DNA from: Drosophila pseudoobscura
Lineage: Eukaryota; Arthropoda; Insecta; Diptera; Drosophilidae
Assembly: GCF_009870125.1 (NCBI RefSeq)
Contig: NC_046679.1
Coordinates: 19,096,001 to 19,160,000, forward strand
DNA length: 64,000 nucleotides
Reading direction: 5' to 3'
A model generated the notes under the pieces. It was not told where the DNA came from, searched no databases, and saw only the letters and a program-made list of their open reading frames with translations. The position numbers and the translations under genes are program-made. Positions 11,901 through 26,900 of this stretch are shown piece after piece (position 1 is the first letter of the stretch; every line of letters begins with the position of its first letter).

Positions 11901-14900
11901 CTTTTGTATTTTTTTTTTGTGTTATTATTTTAATAAATTACTGAACTTAATATTTACTTGGTATTCATTATAGTAATTTCATAAAATCGAAAATTAACTT
12001 CAGCTTATTTGTGACATTCAGGTTAGGCATTAGGCAATACAAAGTTAATCTAGTAATTAATAATTGCACGTGACAATGTCAACTTTCAAAAGTTCGCTGC
12101 GGGTGTCACAATTCAAATTTTTATTTATTTTTATCGTAGAAAATACGAAAATTAGATCAAAATTTTCGATTTTAATAAAATGTTTATTGTAAATGTTTAT
12201 GTTTCAGTAAATGTTTATTGCAAAAGTAATAAACAATTTTAGAAATCGAACTTTCAACTAAAAATTAGGATTGCTTACCTTAACAACGCTGTATACTGCT
12301 TGCGAATATAACATACTAACTTCAACGGGATCTTGTGATAGTTCATGCGTCGATTTAAATAATCGCTTTTTAAATACAAATCTATTTTCTCCAGAAGTAG
12401 ATCCATTTGAGATACGTTTTAATGTGTTACTTGAAGTTTGTTTTATTTCCCATGCCGAAATTATATCATATAAGTAATCAAAACTTTTAATGTGTTCTTC
12501 GCCATCTGGGCGAGATTGATATATGGCCCAACCTTCAATAGTAGTTAAGTTAAGTTTATCAGCAAGTTTCTGCACTGCATCTCCTGCTGTGTCGGTCGGG
12601 TGAACATCGATAGCTTTTGTACGTGCATCCAAGAAAAAAAAACGGCAAACAATAGTTCCAAGTCGTCGCATTGCCTAAAAGTTTTAACATATAATTATCA
12701 AAATTATTAATTTGGCCGTCGCAAGAAATGAAAGGCCGTTGTGTGGTATATAGATGTAGGTGTGTTTATTGTTTGGGGGGTCGCGCGGTGGATCGGACAC
12801 GAAAAGTACGTGAGAATGCGTGTGCACCCATACATTCAAATAAGTTGGAGGCACAACAGAAAACAGAAATTAGCATCTTCATCAGATCTCTGAGAACGAA
12901 AAAAGGATACAAACACATATTTTGGTCGAAAAATATAGTGCGTGTGTACTAACACATGCAAAGATGTTCTCTCTGCGTTCGCTCATGATGACGCGACAGT
13001 ACCCGAACGTCAGAGCCGATGTCTCTGGGATTCTCAGACTGGTAACCCATTGTGTGACGTTTCGTAGTATGAACTGGCACAGCTATATACTTTATGGTTA
13101 GTGGTATTCAACAACCCAACGCAGCAGTGGCTGGTGCTCTGTGGGAGGGGGCCAAGCTGGAGGTGGTAGATAGAGAGCTGATCCCGTCCATACCAAAGGC
13201 GAAGTTGCTCTTCCCCATTGCTGTCCAGGGGGAGCGATCTGCTGACTGGAAGGTTTTGCATGCGAGTAGCCCATTACCCAACAAGGAAGATGGGAAGGTG
13301 CTGAAAAAGCGCTGATCGGCGCTGCAGTTCAGCCCGACTACATCGAATAGTTAAAAATAAGAAGAAACTGATGGAAGCATTTATCACCGACGTAAGATCG
13401 GTGTTCGGTGAGAGTTTGAGGCCTGAGAGAAACAGAATAGACTAACAGATAAGTTAGCAACAAGAGGTCAACCTAGATGGTGGACGCAAGAGGACACCTG
13501 GAGAAAGTTTTCGACTAGTATCCTGCGGATCGCACCATCGAAGAGACTTAGAACTTGTTCAGGAGGAGGGCGGACGTTGTACGCATACTGTTTACGCAGC
13601 AGTAAAACTGTTTAAGGTCCTGATAAAAACGTATCCTGCATCGAGATATGTAGTTATAGAATTTTGCATTAAGAACTGAAAAGCTGTAATAGCTCGGTCT
13701 ATTATATAGCGAGAGTGAGAAGAAGGAGAACCATTTTTATATAAAGTCTTGATTTTAAGTTGTTTAGACTGGATTACTCCTAAACCAAAGAGGTTTTCTA
13801 TATCTAATCGGACAAGAAATGGAACCAATAGTCAAGCTGTCAACAGCTGTGCGTCCTTCCCGTTGAAAATTTTGTTCGGAGTAGCCTCTAATATATCGAG
13901 TTTTTCGTAGATCACAGATACCACAGATTTTCGCGATTTGAGAGGGTAATTCCAAATGAAGCTACACACAACAACTGCTTACTCTAGCTTTTAAAGTATA
14001 AAAACAAAATTTAGAAATCCTAAAAAAAACAACCACTCCCTTGATGAATTTAATAATATCTATACTAAGGCACATTCTTAAATCCCGCCCGGTCTCCTTT
14101 GAAAGTTTTTTTCTGCCATACATTAATTTGGTTGTTGTTTTGAACTGAGCTAACACCTATTTTATTTTAGTACATTGAAGTAGATCTGTAATGATATCCA
14201 AATCTTCGGGAATGCAATATTGCATGCTCCCGTGTAGGAAAAGTAAAAAGTTATTGTATACCCACAAGAACTGTAAAAATTAATGCTATACGACCGTATG
14301 CTATGTTTGTTACTCATTTTTTTTATTTATATCTATAACACAATACAAATAAAAATGTATACATTTTGTTACTTTGGAAACACGTTAACAAAACAAACAC
14401 GCTTAGGAAAAAATTAATTTTTTTTTAATATATGCCAGCTTTTACTTACCGCAACTTCGACACTAGATGGTGGATAGACTCGAGTAGACACCTTTGTACT
14501 TTTGCAGTTATCGAAGCACCACTGGGCATATTGCCTTAGTTTTCCTTCTAATGTTTTTAAGTTATTTTTTAAAAATGACACGTAATATCTGCAATGTGTT
14601 AAAATAATATAATATTATTGAATCTTTTAAAATATCGTTTTAATATCGAACTAAGAGACATAAACTAGCAGTCCAATTATTTTTTTTTCGACTTACTATG
14701 AAATGCTATATTTAGCTTGAAACAACTTACGCTATGAAAAAAACAACTGATTTATGAGGCATAGTATCAATACTGATTAATGGCTATTGCAAATAAGACA
14801 GAATTATCTGTTACATGTTGATCATAAAACCCAGAGAGCTTAAAGACACTGTGAGACAGTCATTTTGTACTTTGCACGATACAAAAATTAGGATATATGT

Positions 14901-17900
14901 AGGCCTAAATGAGTAGATTACATCCTCGTACTTTGAATTTCCACTATCCTTTTGCATTTTGCTGAAGAAGTATTGCGAATCTCCAGGGAACAAGAACAGA
15001 GAGTACACTTTTCCAAAACCTTCACTATGCAAATAAACATTAGCCGGATCTCCGATCTGGTACACGGATGTGGCCAAATTGGACGGTTCGGGTCAGCAGC
15101 CGAAGAAAAACCGTAAGTTTAAGCATTGTTATTGTTTGAGCATATTGAGCCGCCTATGTTGTGCAAACGTTGACTTTCTGCAGAGCTGCTGCGATCCCCC
15201 CCGATGAGGGGGGGACCTGCCGCATTACCTACGGTGACAAAGCGGGGCGAATTCGCCAAGAGCGAGAGAGTGAGCTTTTATTGCGCTCCCGCTTTGCCCT
15301 AGCCTAACTTACACTAGACTTCACAAGATTCGATCCTAATAACCATTATAATATAGATCATACGCCAAATGGCGCTACAGGTTTAAAATGAAAAAAAATG
15401 TATTTTTTTCTATTTCTTGACTGCGAAATGCAACCCTTGGCGTTGTTATAAAAACGTTTTACTTCAGCTAAATAATAAATTACCTGAATAACAATTTACT
15501 TGGCTGAAAAGCGACAATTAGAAGACACATTAGCAACCATATTCGATCAGTCCATTCTACATTTGGATTATTTGTGGATTGTCGAATGCATTGTACAAAT
15601 ATTTCGTCACGTATATCTTCTCTTTCAATGCCCAGTCCAATAATATATTGAATAATTTGAAGCTCTCGCTCTGCATTCAGCTCACCACGCATATATTTCC
15701 ATAATTCCTAAAAAGAGAAAAATCTTAATGAGTGAAATTTGAAACGCCCATAAAGAATATATATTTTTGATAAGGATGATAAGGATAAGGGTCAGCCGCC
15801 GAAGAATGAATTAGGAAGTAAATTTAAGCATTGTAATTTTTATTGTATGAGCAGAGTGAGCCGCCTATGTTTTGCAAGCGTTGATGGTTTGCAGAGCTGC
15901 TCCGCTCTCCCGCTAAAGGGGCTCTCTGCCGCCGCCACTTCGGCAATCACTTTTGATCTGCCGCCTTCGTCTTTTAGTTCCATGCTAACCCCTCTGCGCA
16001 TCGGTTGCATACCTCTTACCTATCTGGCCCTAGCAAGCAATCAGTTCTCTTTTTATTGTTGGAAATTAATAGGTGTCAAAAAAGCTTGGAATCTCAATCA
16101 CCCCCAACTAGTCGAATTAGTCTGAATCGATTATCACTAATTTATTAATTATCACTATCATGCTACTTAAAATAACGAGACAGAGCAAAGCAACTTTTTC
16201 TTTATGTCTGTATATTTCAGATTATAGTTGTTAGACATCAAGAATTTACAAAAAAAAATGAAAATAAGAATGTACTTACTCGAAAAATATTACAGGCCAG
16301 TATAACATTTTCTGGATCAAACATATGAATATGTGATGTTGGGATTTTATCAGATTTCGAAAATGCGATCATTTCATTCTTAGAAATTGTGTCAGAATTT
16401 TTTTTCCCTTTTCGAGTTAATGTAGACATTAGCGTACCATCAAGTAAAAGTTCATGTTGATTGAAATAATTTTCAGCAAACTCTAACATATTGTAATGGG
16501 AATCATCGCTAAATATCTCTTTTTGATTTTCCCCATTACAGTGTAGCTCTTGAAGTTTCTTTTCAACTCTTTGTTTTCTTCTTTGTTCTCGTTCATCACC
16601 AATATGAAATTTTACCAATAAAGGAGACGAAGGTATAATAATCTCCGTCTTTCTTTCTTTATTTGATTGCCCGCCAAGTATATTTATGTCACTTTTTGCC
16701 ACATTCGTCGAAGATCCTAAATCCGCAGGTTTTACTGCTTCATATATTGGCTCAGGTTTTAATTCATTTTTAAGAGTATTTATTTCACTTGTAGTTACAG
16801 GCGGTGGCGGTGGTGGCATTGTTGGTTCTGGAAGTGATGGCACGCCCTTACTAGTTATAGATTTTCCCTGATCACGTTCAACAAGAGCTGACTCCTTCTG
16901 CATACAAACTTCTATCTAAAATTAAAAAACAATGTATATTAATTTTCTATGATGATTTATTTATTTACTGAGTAAATTAGATAACCTTTGAAGTAGGCAA
17001 AAAGTGGCGAAAGTAATTGTTAAAGAAGCGATCTTGGGTGGGGTACATACATATCTCAATATACTCCAGGCTCGGAATTACAGCAATGTTTATAATTTCC
17101 CGGGACTCCCAAGTCGAGCATGTTAATGTCAGTGTCTAGTTTTCCAAGGTCAATGTTCCTAAAGTCTCTGTAGAAGGTAACATAGTCATGGTAGTCAGGA
17201 TTGATGTCGTAGGTCATGAAAATAAGGACATGTTTTGAATACCCTGGCACTGTGAGTTGATCATAGAGTAACAATTTTTCGGTGCTGTCAACAAAAAATA
17301 AGTCTAATAGTGTGTTTCTGGTTTTTGTAAAGTGTGTGCGTATTTATTGGTGGTTTACAACATTTGAACCAAGACTGAACAGGCTATCTGGCAACAAATT
17401 GGACAAACTTTCTGGACAAAGCTTTAAAGTCTATATCGAGGTTGAAGGCAAACAAGGCACTATCGGGCACACACAAGCTGTGTTAATTGTCCCCATTTCT
17501 AGATGACCAACAAATCTTACGAGTCAGAGGACCACTCAGAAATGCAAGGCACCTTCTAATGAGCCAGCGAATAATTATTATTTCCAATCATAATCCCTTT
17601 ACCGATCTCGTCGTGCATAATATACAACGCCCAGCACTCCACGGCGTCCCTGAATTAACGCTGGCCACAATTCGACACAAATTCTGGATAGTCAACGGAA
17701 AACAAACTGTCCAACACATTTTTCAACAATGCGTCCGACGTTTTCGTCACCGGCCGAAACCAGCAGCACAATTGATAGCTGATCTTGCCCTACCTAGAGT
17801 CAATCCTCCAACTCGTGCATCCATCGCCTCCGCAGTGGACTATACAGGTCGTTCGAAATTCAAGCATTCAAATTTCGTGGGCACACAAGCTACAAGCCGT

Positions 17901-20900
17901 ATATCGCAGTTTTTTACCTGTTTGGCTGCAAAGGCAATTCATCTTGACGCGGTCACGGGCTTAACCATCGAACACTTTCCCTTGGCTCTACATCGTTTCA
18001 TCGCGCGTCGGGGCTACTATCAACACATGTATAGCGACTGCGACACAAACTTCAATGGTGCCGACTAGGCTCTTCAAACCTGGCAAATAAGAGAAACGAG
18101 AGCTACCCACAACTGCAATATCTGCTTTAGTGGCCCCACACGTCCAATGGCATTTTAATCCACCTCATAGTCCTAATTTCGGAGGCTTTTGGGAGGCAAA
18201 TGTAAAGTCTGTCAAAACACATCTCTATCGACCCTTTTCAGGATATAAAATGACCTACGAACAACTTTGTAGTGTGCTAACACCTGGCCATTATGTCTAC
18301 TAAGCGCTAAGCCGGAGGACCTAGCTTCATTATTAGCTCCGCCGGATGTACCGACAAGAGATGTTCTACTCACAGTCCAATTTGTGTAAGGAAACAAACT
18401 GATACGGCAATTTTTGAATCGTTGCAGTTCGGATCACATCACAAAGTAGCGACATCTACATCAATCTACAAGTCAGCGATCTAGTTATTGTCAAGGATGA
18501 CCGACTGTCATCCAACGAGTGAAAGCTGGAAAGGATAATAGAAGTTCACCCTGGAGCTGAAATTTTAGTCAGAGTCAGAGTCGCCATCGTTAAAACAGCA
18601 TCAGGCGTATATAAACGATCTGTCTCTCAACTATGTCGCAACTACCGTTGCCACGGTCCTCAGAATAATCCTACCATCGTTGTTAGCGTTGTTGTTTCGA
18701 TCATACATTTACCATACCGAACACTTTATTTATTCACAAATAATTTGGTTGTTCATAGATAAACAGCACCATAAAATGGTCATTTTAGTCATTTCGGCTT
18801 TTAGCTGCAAAATATAGTCTTTTACACGCACAGCAGCCAGTTTTGGGTTACGCATCCCAATATTAGCTAATAATCCATTATAGCTAGTGGTCGCCATTAG
18901 CACTATCCACACTGTACCACATTGTCATCTGCATATGTAGTTATATATATATTCTCGCAAACGGCAACTCCCGCCTTTCTTTCTTTCCTTCGCTTAGGCA
19001 CTCGCTCTCTCGATCTGTCGCGTTCTAGTCAAAACCTCGTTTGCCATTTGCACGGACAATTTGAATTTAATCTTGATGTAGCACTCACTTCTCGCACTTC
19101 GCTGTATTGATTTTCAATCAAACACGGTCTTGAACTGACCCCGCCTCTTCGACTTACTCGTCGCTAAATCTTACTATCAGTATCGCATCAGCATACTTTT
19201 CGCGATTGTTTTGCCGCTATATTTATTATATACTATCCGCCACAATAAACCATGTTAAACTAAACAACCATCGACATATTATTAAGTATATCGCAAACTA
19301 CGGTGCTGAAAAAACTCAGTAGCTAAACCACTGCTTTATATGTAACCGATTTATATGAATACCGATGGTCTGATAAACAAATGGAGCTGTGACAGCTGTG
19401 ACCAAAACGTAAATTAGTGTTGCCCAATTATTTTTTATCAAAGTTTGAGGTTGTGACCAAAAAAAACGAAATATTTTTAATATATTAATATTAATATTGA
19501 CAATAACATACAAAGAGGAATAAATATGTTTACTTACTTCGTCGTCAAGATCTTGAACCAAGTGATTCATTTTGTTATTTATTTCCTCGATAAGTGGGTT
19601 AGAGGGCGTATTCTCTGTAACTTCACTTAAAAAGGCAAATATATTGTCTAAGTCAACGGTGTCTTGCAAGTTTGAAAGTTCTGTTGAAATCTTTTCGGAG
19701 GCATTATTGTCGACCAATATCTTAGTCACGGATAAATGTACATTTTCCGACATATTGGCCAATTTATTTATTTCGTTTTGAACCATCCTGAAAAATATGA
19801 AAAGAAATTTGAAAGATTGTATATTTTTGCGTATATGTAAAAGTCTCAGGGTCGAAAAATGTTCCATGTTATAAAACAATAAAATAAAAAGTTTCAGCCC
19901 GATTCGACAACGTTAGAGGATCCGACTTGAGGTCAAAGTTAAAAAATACCATACTTGGCCAATGGTAGCCTATGGCAGCTATACTATGTATCGCTCTGAT
20001 TGGATTGCATTTTTTTTTCGTGATTTAGCATATTAAAATATAACCCTGTCTGTTTTAGCTGTGAAATGTCTACCATATATATATGGTTTGAAGTGATTAA
20101 TCGCCCAATGAATTGCTGATAGCTCTTGTTCTGTAGTTGGCTTATTACTTTCACCTTTAGTGAAACTACGGGATACATATGCTACAGGTAATTGAAGGCC
20201 ATTATAGTTTCGAGTTAAAACGGCTCCACATGCCTCTTTTCTAGAATCTGTGATTATGCAAAATTCTTTGCTAAAATCGGGGTATTGTAGTAAAGTTGGA
20301 TTCATCAATGATGTTTTAAGGGGTTCAAAGGCTGTCCATTCGAACTTTACATCCTTCTTACATAATCTTGTTATGTGACGAGAATAATCGGAAATTTTTT
20401 TAATAAAACGTCTATCGTAGTTACAAAATGCAACAAATCTTCCAGCGCTATCTGCGTCCGTAGGGATTGAGTATTTCCTAATAACATCATATTTGGTGTG
20501 ACTGATAAGTGTCGACAAATAATGATCTGGCAATCGCCGATCTTTTTGCCCAATTTTTCCAAACCGCCTTTTCTGAGGAAAGCTACTCTGTTCAGCCATA
20601 TGGTTTACCGAGGTCGAGCGGCATTTTCAGTCCCTTGCTAAATGAAAGCGAACTGCTTCATAATCTTCGGCTAGTTAAGCCAGTTTTTTCACCGGGTCCG
20701 GTTTTAAGTACTACGCCGAGGTTCCGCCGTTGCTTAAACTATTCACCCTGACCATTGATTCTTTATGTTTCCCCCCGATCTGGAATCCTTTATAATACCT
20801 CTCCATAAAAAATTTAGCAAGTCTGACGCAAAAAAAAAAAAAAAAAACCAAAATATTGCAGAGATATCCGCTATTCCCAAAATGTTTGAGATGAGTCACT

Positions 20901-23900
20901 TATATCTCCAACGTAATTTTTTAGGCGGCGAACAACCACCACAAATTGGTAATCTCTAACCTCTTTCATCATTAAAGGCTTTCAAGGTAACTTATAGACG
21001 GATGTTATTTACACCGATTTTAATAAAGCATTCGACTCTTTAAACCATTTCATCCTGAGATGGATTTCTAGCTACCTTTGTTCCAAGTTCGGAAAGTGTC
21101 CTTTTCAAAAACTCCCTCTCTTAACCAGTCAAGGGAATACCTCAGGGCTGCCATTTAGCCCCGTTACTTTTCACCCTCTTTATAAATGACTTGCCTTCGG
21201 TATTAACATACTCTCGAGTACTTACATGTATGTATGCGGATGATGTTAAACTCTGCTTCTAGTATAATCTTAATAATTTTCAGTCATGTTGTTGTGTAAA
21301 TTTGTTACACTTTAATGACTCGAAAAGCAAAGTTATGACACTTCATCGTTCTAGCCCTTTGTTGGCTTGCTATACCCTATGCGGTGGTTCTCTCGTGAGA
21401 ATTACCTTGATAGATAATCTTGGTGGAATATTAGACGCCAAGCTAAAGTTTTCTGAACACATGTGTTTTGAATGCATACTAATATTGCCAAATATTGCTC
21501 GTGTGGCGCCCCCGCCACACTCTCCTCGAGCCGATATGAGTAAAATTTCGGACGACGACTACCCAAAACATTGTTATATAATAGAGAGATATAAGTAGTG
21601 TTATAAAATGCAAGAATTTTTAAATACCTCTCACAGTCTTCAATAGCATCTGAGTGAACTTCAGAAACTTTGTCAAATATTTGATCACGCCTTTTCATTT
21701 CCTCATCTACTCGTCGCAATTCCCTTAACGCAGCTGCTACCTGTGAATTAAACATTTATCAAACAGTGAGTTAAACTCTTATAGAGAATGATGCTTTATA
21801 ATTTAGTTTTGAAAAAACGGCACCAGAGAATATTTTGGCTGTGTAATTCTGCAGGGCTCTAGTATAAACACCTGGTCAATCTGGACAGCGGATCGAGCCC
21901 ATCGAGTTTGCAACAAAGATCGATGTTGTTCAAACGGAGGGACAATCTCTGTGTACAATACATAGTATTAATCAAGGAGGACCGTTTGCATTTAAATGTA
22001 TTGCCCCTTAATCAAAGCACACTGGGATATAGGCTATGGTATGCGCCCTATAACAAAACATTCTCCATGGAATGCATATGGAAATTTACTGAACCAAAAG
22101 ACCAAAACAATGATAAGTTGCACTCTTATCTTTACAGTCAAACTTGTGATTTGGACAACAATTCTCGAAACTATTTTATTCTAGGGTTGGGCATGTTAAC
22201 TAAACTGCTTCAATGCTTCATAATTTTTAAATTTTACGATATCTCAGGAGTGTGGATCACAAATTTCACAATATACTCATTTTGAGTATCGGGTATAAAA
22301 AGAGAATCAATGAGTGCCGCAGCACAATATAAGACGTTATTTCACTTCTTTTTTATACTTATGATTTGACTGTGATATTCGCAGAATAACAAACATGTTC
22401 TAAAGCCGGAACATATTTCTTCTGTGAGCAGTACAATTTGAATAAAATAGAATACTTCGTTTAAAATGGTTTAGGCCACCTCTCTCTTACCTCTCTGGCA
22501 AAAACTCCTCGTAATCGACTTTGTATTACAATTGCACTTCGTCGCATTATTAAAAAACGAATTCTTAATTTCCATCCTCTATACGCGTGTTGTATTTTCA
22601 GAGCAGCCATTTTAATAAGTAAAAATGATTTAAAACAGTAAAACCGTTTCCAGTGTTTTTGTATTATGATTGCATTATTAAAAATTAAGTTTTTTCGTTT
22701 TTCTTCCAAAGGCTCATATGCAATAGACCGAAGAAAAACCTTTGATTTTCCGATTTGCCATTCCGAGCTGGGAACATTAAGATTTTCTAATATATGAGCA
22801 ACATAATTACGGGTGCAGGAATAGGACTTATTTTGCATTAGGCATTTATACTTCAAAATAAAGTCTGTAATGCTTAAATGTACCGGAAATCCTTCTCTTC
22901 TTATACGAATAATATCCAAAATTCCAAGATATTTTAGTTGATCAAGAACTAAAGCGTGATTGTAGTTATTTTCCAGCTTCAGTGAATTGGGTTTTATGCA
23001 ACGAACATACCTGTAAAGAGCCGAAAAAGTAATTTAAATTAAAACATGCTGGAACGCCATAGTAAAGTTATCTTCAAAGGTGTAACCAGGGGAAGGAAGC
23101 TGTCCCACTCTTATTAGTAAAAATCAAATTTTCATTTAATTTTAACATATTTAAAGAAATAGTTTTTGCCTAATTGATTTTATATAATTTTCCGAATCAA
23201 TCAAGCCGAAAAAAAAACCGGGCTCAATCGAGAATATATATACTTTGTAGGGTCGGAAACGATTCCTTCTGGACCTTACATACATCGATTTTTCTTGGAC
23301 GTTGACATGCAATAACTGCATCTTGCATCAAGTAATCCGTCTGAAACCATCAGAAGGCTACGCGAGCATGCAGGAAATATAGATGTTAGACTAAAATTCG
23401 AGGAAAATAAACTTATTAAGAGAACTAGGTGTTGCGTGACCTTCCATCCATGGCGGTGATTATTAGTTATTGATCTTAATTATGAAGTCTAGTGTAAGTT
23501 TGGCTAGGGCAAAGCGGGAGCGCAATAAAAGCTCGCTCTCTCGCTCTTGGCGAATTCGCCCCGCTTTGCCACCGTAGGTTAGCTAGAGTAAGAGATTTTG
23601 AATTGTGAAGGAAATATAGTTGTTCGCTAACATTGAAATAGATCGAGCGTATCCATTTTCGCCCCGCCGAATAAATAATTAAATTACAGCCACCCAAAGT
23701 TTTCGGTTAATTCATTAGAAAAACTCTTCTAATTTTTCATGGCGCCCCCGGGTGGACTGTAAAGTTAATTATAGGCAACAACAATAAGTGACAGGGACAC
23801 AAGAAATTGCAGTATAAGCAAACATATTCGTTGCCCGCGTCGTGGTGTGTGTGTCAATCAGCAATCAATTTGAATAATATCATCGCGTCGGTTGCGCCAA

Positions 23901-26900
23901 GAATAATTTTTGTGCAAATTTCTGCTACCGCCGAGGGATGCCCTACGGTAAAGCCAGGAAAGTAGCAGTTGGATTCAAAGTGATGTGTTAGTTTTTATCA
24001 AACGAATTAAATTTTGTATATGCGTTAGCCGTCCGATGGATGGACGGATGGATACGTTTGAGCGTTAGGCAATACCTATTTATTACAAATCTTAGTGCTT
24101 GGGCACTGCGCATAAGAGAGACTCTACAATGATTGGGAGAGTAATTATACAAAGTGAGCGTAGGCTATCTATTTTACGATGGTCATTCGAGTTTTGTTTC
24201 GTGAAAAGAGCTCGACCAAACAACACTTTTCATTTTCGTGGAAATAGCTGATGCAGTCTGATTCGGTTATCGGAACGTTGGCGGGAAATACATTTTTGCT
24301 CATAAGAGCACAAATGTGAGCGTAACAGCACAGACTGTATTCGTAACATGCGCGTAACAGAACACCGGGATACGGACAACAAATTAATTTGTTTACCATT
24401 TGCAATTTAATTTGCAATATGCATGCTGTTACTCACAGCTCGTAAGACATGTTAAATACACAGGTCTTACATCTAAGATTTCTTGATCTTCTTAAATCTC
24501 ACATTTTCTGCCTTCATTTTGATTAAAATGAATCATATCGATAACAAAAATTTGTAAAAACAAGAGCACTTAAAAACGAACGCGAAACCTTTGGCTGAAA
24601 ATGCACGAGAAAGTAAAGCGCAAAAGTATTGAATATTCGAGACTTCCTAATAGTATAAACGAGTTATAAGATTACATATGTATATATTGGGGCTGAGTAT
24701 CGGGTATATTTCCGCGGCTAACAACGTTTTCACTCGTTCGTACTAAATAACATCATAGTACACTTCGGTAAGGTACAAGAACTTACCATGGTTTTGTACT
24801 TTGAAGAACATCTATTAGAGACTGCAGCTGATGCCGAAAGTTATCACTAACTGTACATTTCGTTTTTGTTGAGCCCCGTGGATAAGTCGAATAGTTTTGT
24901 ATTACGTTAAGGAATTGTGGGTCCTAAAAAGAAATGTAGGGCATTTTAATTATTTAAATGCGGCTCCATAATAATATTTTGTATATTTGTTTTACGACTT
25001 TAAAAACAATTGGTATGGCCCTATCCTATGAACATTGGAAGTGCACTGACGCTCAGGTACATGTGTGTATAACATTGGTTGACACCAAACTAATGTTTTG
25101 TTCTGCCTGCTTGAATATGTCCGTGCCGATCACTGCTTTCAAGCATGTTTTATAGGCATTATATCAACTGTTTATTGTAATGAACACAATTAATCGACAA
25201 ATATATCATTTTTTAATGTTAATCAGTTTATATATTGGGTTGGGACTCCTCTCCTTACCACTGTTTTAATGAAAAGAAACGACTGAGGCTTATATTCTAT
25301 TCCCACTGGCGACCATCCATTTCGGAGATGGTCAGAAAGGTTTTGTCATTCCGAAAACTTCTCAGTTATTCCACCATCCATCTGGGATGTTCCTAAGCCG
25401 CCCGATTCCATGCGGTAATTAGCCAATGGTTTTTATATGGTCGAGTAGGCCACCTGAACGTGTCCGTTGCTTTCGTAAAGCCGAGTTTACGAAGCTTAAT
25501 AATCTGATCAGGGATTTTGATTGGTCCGCTTTGTACTTGTGCACTGATGTCATAAAAGGCGCAAACATTTTTTACAATGCTCTTGGCAGTTTTTTTGATT
25601 CTTGTCTCCCGCTTTCTTGTCCGATTAGATGTGGAAAACTCTCTTGGTTTACCAAAGAGTTATCCAGCCTAAAAAAGTTTAAATCAAGGCATTATAAAAA
25701 GTTCCAGGAAGTTGGTTCCCCTACTTCTCACTCTCGCTATGTAAAAGCTCAGTCAAACTTTTCAGTTCTTAATGATCAATGCTATAAGAACTACCTATCT
25801 CGATGCAGGATACGTTTTTCTCAGGACCCTGAACAGTTTTACTGCTTCGTAAACAGTAAGCGTAGAATGTCCGCACACCCATCCTCGCTTTCATTTCGTA
25901 ATTCGTCGGCAAATAATGATCAGGCAATCTAATATAATTCGCTTTGAATGACTGAACTGAATAATTTGTAATATGTTTTATTTATCTATCAATTAAGGGG
26001 GTTGATTTGCGGGCGGTTGGTTGTGAGTCTAAATTTCCACTAACTTCCACTCCACTTGTCGAGAAGCCGAGCAAAAGGGAATTGAAAGATCATGCGATGC
26101 GACGGTCCTATGCAAAACGGTACACATCGATGTATGCGTGTGCAGCTGCGGGCTTTGGCTATACGTGTGAGAACGTTACAGCTATGTTTTGGACACAAGC
26201 AATAACAACAAAGCTATGCGCGTAAAAATAGTTACTTAAGGGGGGTAATACAATCATGAGCATAAGAATAGGGCAGTTTTAATATAAATGAACATTGAAC
26301 TAAACTAAGTGGCTAATTTCTTAACAATACCCCTATAATACCGTACCAGATATACAATTTACAATATACACTTTGTTCAACTTTGAACAACTTATATGGA
26401 TAAAAAGGGGAACGAATATAATTAAAGAGCTTACCTGATATTTAGAAAGATCCTTTACAAATAAATCTTCGCTACGGCTCATATAATCAAATAAAACATC
26501 TTGCTGAACATCTCGATTTTTATCAACGAATCCATCAACAGCATAAATAACGCTACCAGCGTAGTGTCTAATGCCAAATTCAGTTTCCCAATGACGACGA
26601 TCAGAACCTTTTATATAAGTTGGATGAAACTCAAACTCCGCATGCATATTATTTAAATAGGCAGAGTCTGATCCTTTGGGCATATGACATTGCTCCGTAA
26701 GTAACTTAAATACACATCTGGGAGGTTTTTCAATAAGTTCCAGGCATTGCGAATTATCTGTGAACTCTACATGTGTATATATTATATCCTCTTGCTTATA
26801 CTGAAAAAAGAAGACACAAAACGTATAACAGACGTGAGCTTATGATTTATGTAATATAAAATACTGGTGGGTCCTGTCACGTTTCGCTGTGGCGCACATT

